Shown here: positions 5,743 through 5,916 of the stretch, piece after piece
How the letters are laid out: every line of letters begins with the position of its first letter
Position numbering within the stretch: position 1 is the first letter of the stretch
Assembly (NCBI GenBank): GCA_001768675.1
Contig: MELN01000046.1
Location: forward strand, 23,416-29,331
Source of the DNA: Actinobacteria bacterium RBG_16_64_13
GTDB lineage: Bacteria; Actinomycetota; Thermoleophilia; RBG-16-64-13
Direction: 5' to 3'
DNA length: 5,916 nt
The notes under the pieces: model-generated
What the model saw: the letters and a program-made list of their open reading frames with translations, nothing else
What the model was told of the DNA's origin: nothing
Databases searched by the model: none
Position numbers and translations under genes: made by a program

Positions 5743-5916
5743 ATGACGACCAAGGCTATGGCGGGTGACACAAACGAGCGGGAGCTGGAAGACCAGTTCG
5801 TTGAGCTATTAGATCACTACAGGGGGGAAAGAGGGGCGCTGGTCCCTCTCCTGCAAGGGGCGCAGGCCATTTTCGGCTACCTGCCCGAGAACGTGATGAG
5901 GCGGGTGGCAGAGGCC
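5743..5916 (+). CDS. nuoE: NuoE/HydC-like NADH dehydrogenase subunit, N-terminal part (3' truncated by window)
   Basis: Fifty-eight codons are visible and the gene continues past the window. The stretch RGALVPLLQGAQAIFGYLPE at residues 30-49 is the conserved N-terminal helical part of the 24-kDa, thioredoxin-like [2Fe-2S] subunit family, where ALIPxLQxAQExFGYLPE is usual. Proteins of this family occur as NuoE in respiratory complex I and as the small subunit (HydC, HndA, HoxE types) of NAD(P)-linked [FeFe] hydrogenases or formate dehydrogenases. The cluster-binding cysteines lie further downstream and cannot be seen. Because the following genes are outside the window, I cannot tell which complex it serves, and the symbol is the family name only. 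An in-frame TAA directly precedes the ATG. An 85-base gap from lipA, with its own strong ribosome site and candidate promoter, suggests a separate transcription unit. Confidence 0.8.
   Translation, partial: MTTKAMAGDTNERELEDQFVELLDHYRGERGALVPLLQGAQAIFGYLPENVMRRVAEA

Overview
The window reads as ordinary, gene-dense, high-GC bacterial chromosome with short or overlapping gene boundaries and frequent ATGA-type junctions. There are no mobile elements, CRISPR arrays, rRNAs or tRNAs that I can see. An actinobacterium-like or other high-GC, possibly anaerobic lineage would fit: the murI-rph-rdgB order, purine-rich ribosome binding sites, LarC, and a NuoE/HydC-type subunit all agree with it. This taxonomic guess comes from gene content and composition only and is weak.

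Region 1 (1-3003, + strand) is a tightly packed chain of five genes. It holds the 3' end of a YihY/BrkB-family membrane protein, glutamate racemase (murI), ribonuclease PH (rph), the RdgB/HAM1 non-canonical purine NTP pyrophosphatase (rdgB), and a small HExxH zincin-like metallopeptidase. Each gene overlaps the next by 1-11 bases, so the chain is very probably one translationally coupled transcript. It combines cell-envelope precursor supply (D-glutamate), tRNA 3' end processing and nucleotide-pool cleaning.

Region 2 (3045-3543) holds a small XRE-type helix-turn-helix regulator on the - strand, convergent with the metallopeptidase and divergent from larC. The 121-base divergent gap contains a plausible promoter for the regulator, a near-perfect inverted repeat over its -35 box and a perfect 13-base palindrome. 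These are candidate operators for autoregulation and possibly for control of larC-lipA.

Region 3 (3544-5657, + strand) is larC, the CTP-dependent nickel insertase of nickel-pincer cofactor synthesis, encoded as one uninterrupted frame. It overlaps lipA (lipoyl synthase) by ATGA. Region 4 (5658-5916) is a short gap with a perfect 8-3-8 palindrome, followed by a strong ribosome binding site and the first 58 codons of a NuoE/HydC-like subunit that runs off the window.

No clearly new system is evident. The items most worth a second look are the regulator with its palindromic control region, the unusual larC-lipA coupling, and the palindrome in front of the nuoE-like gene.
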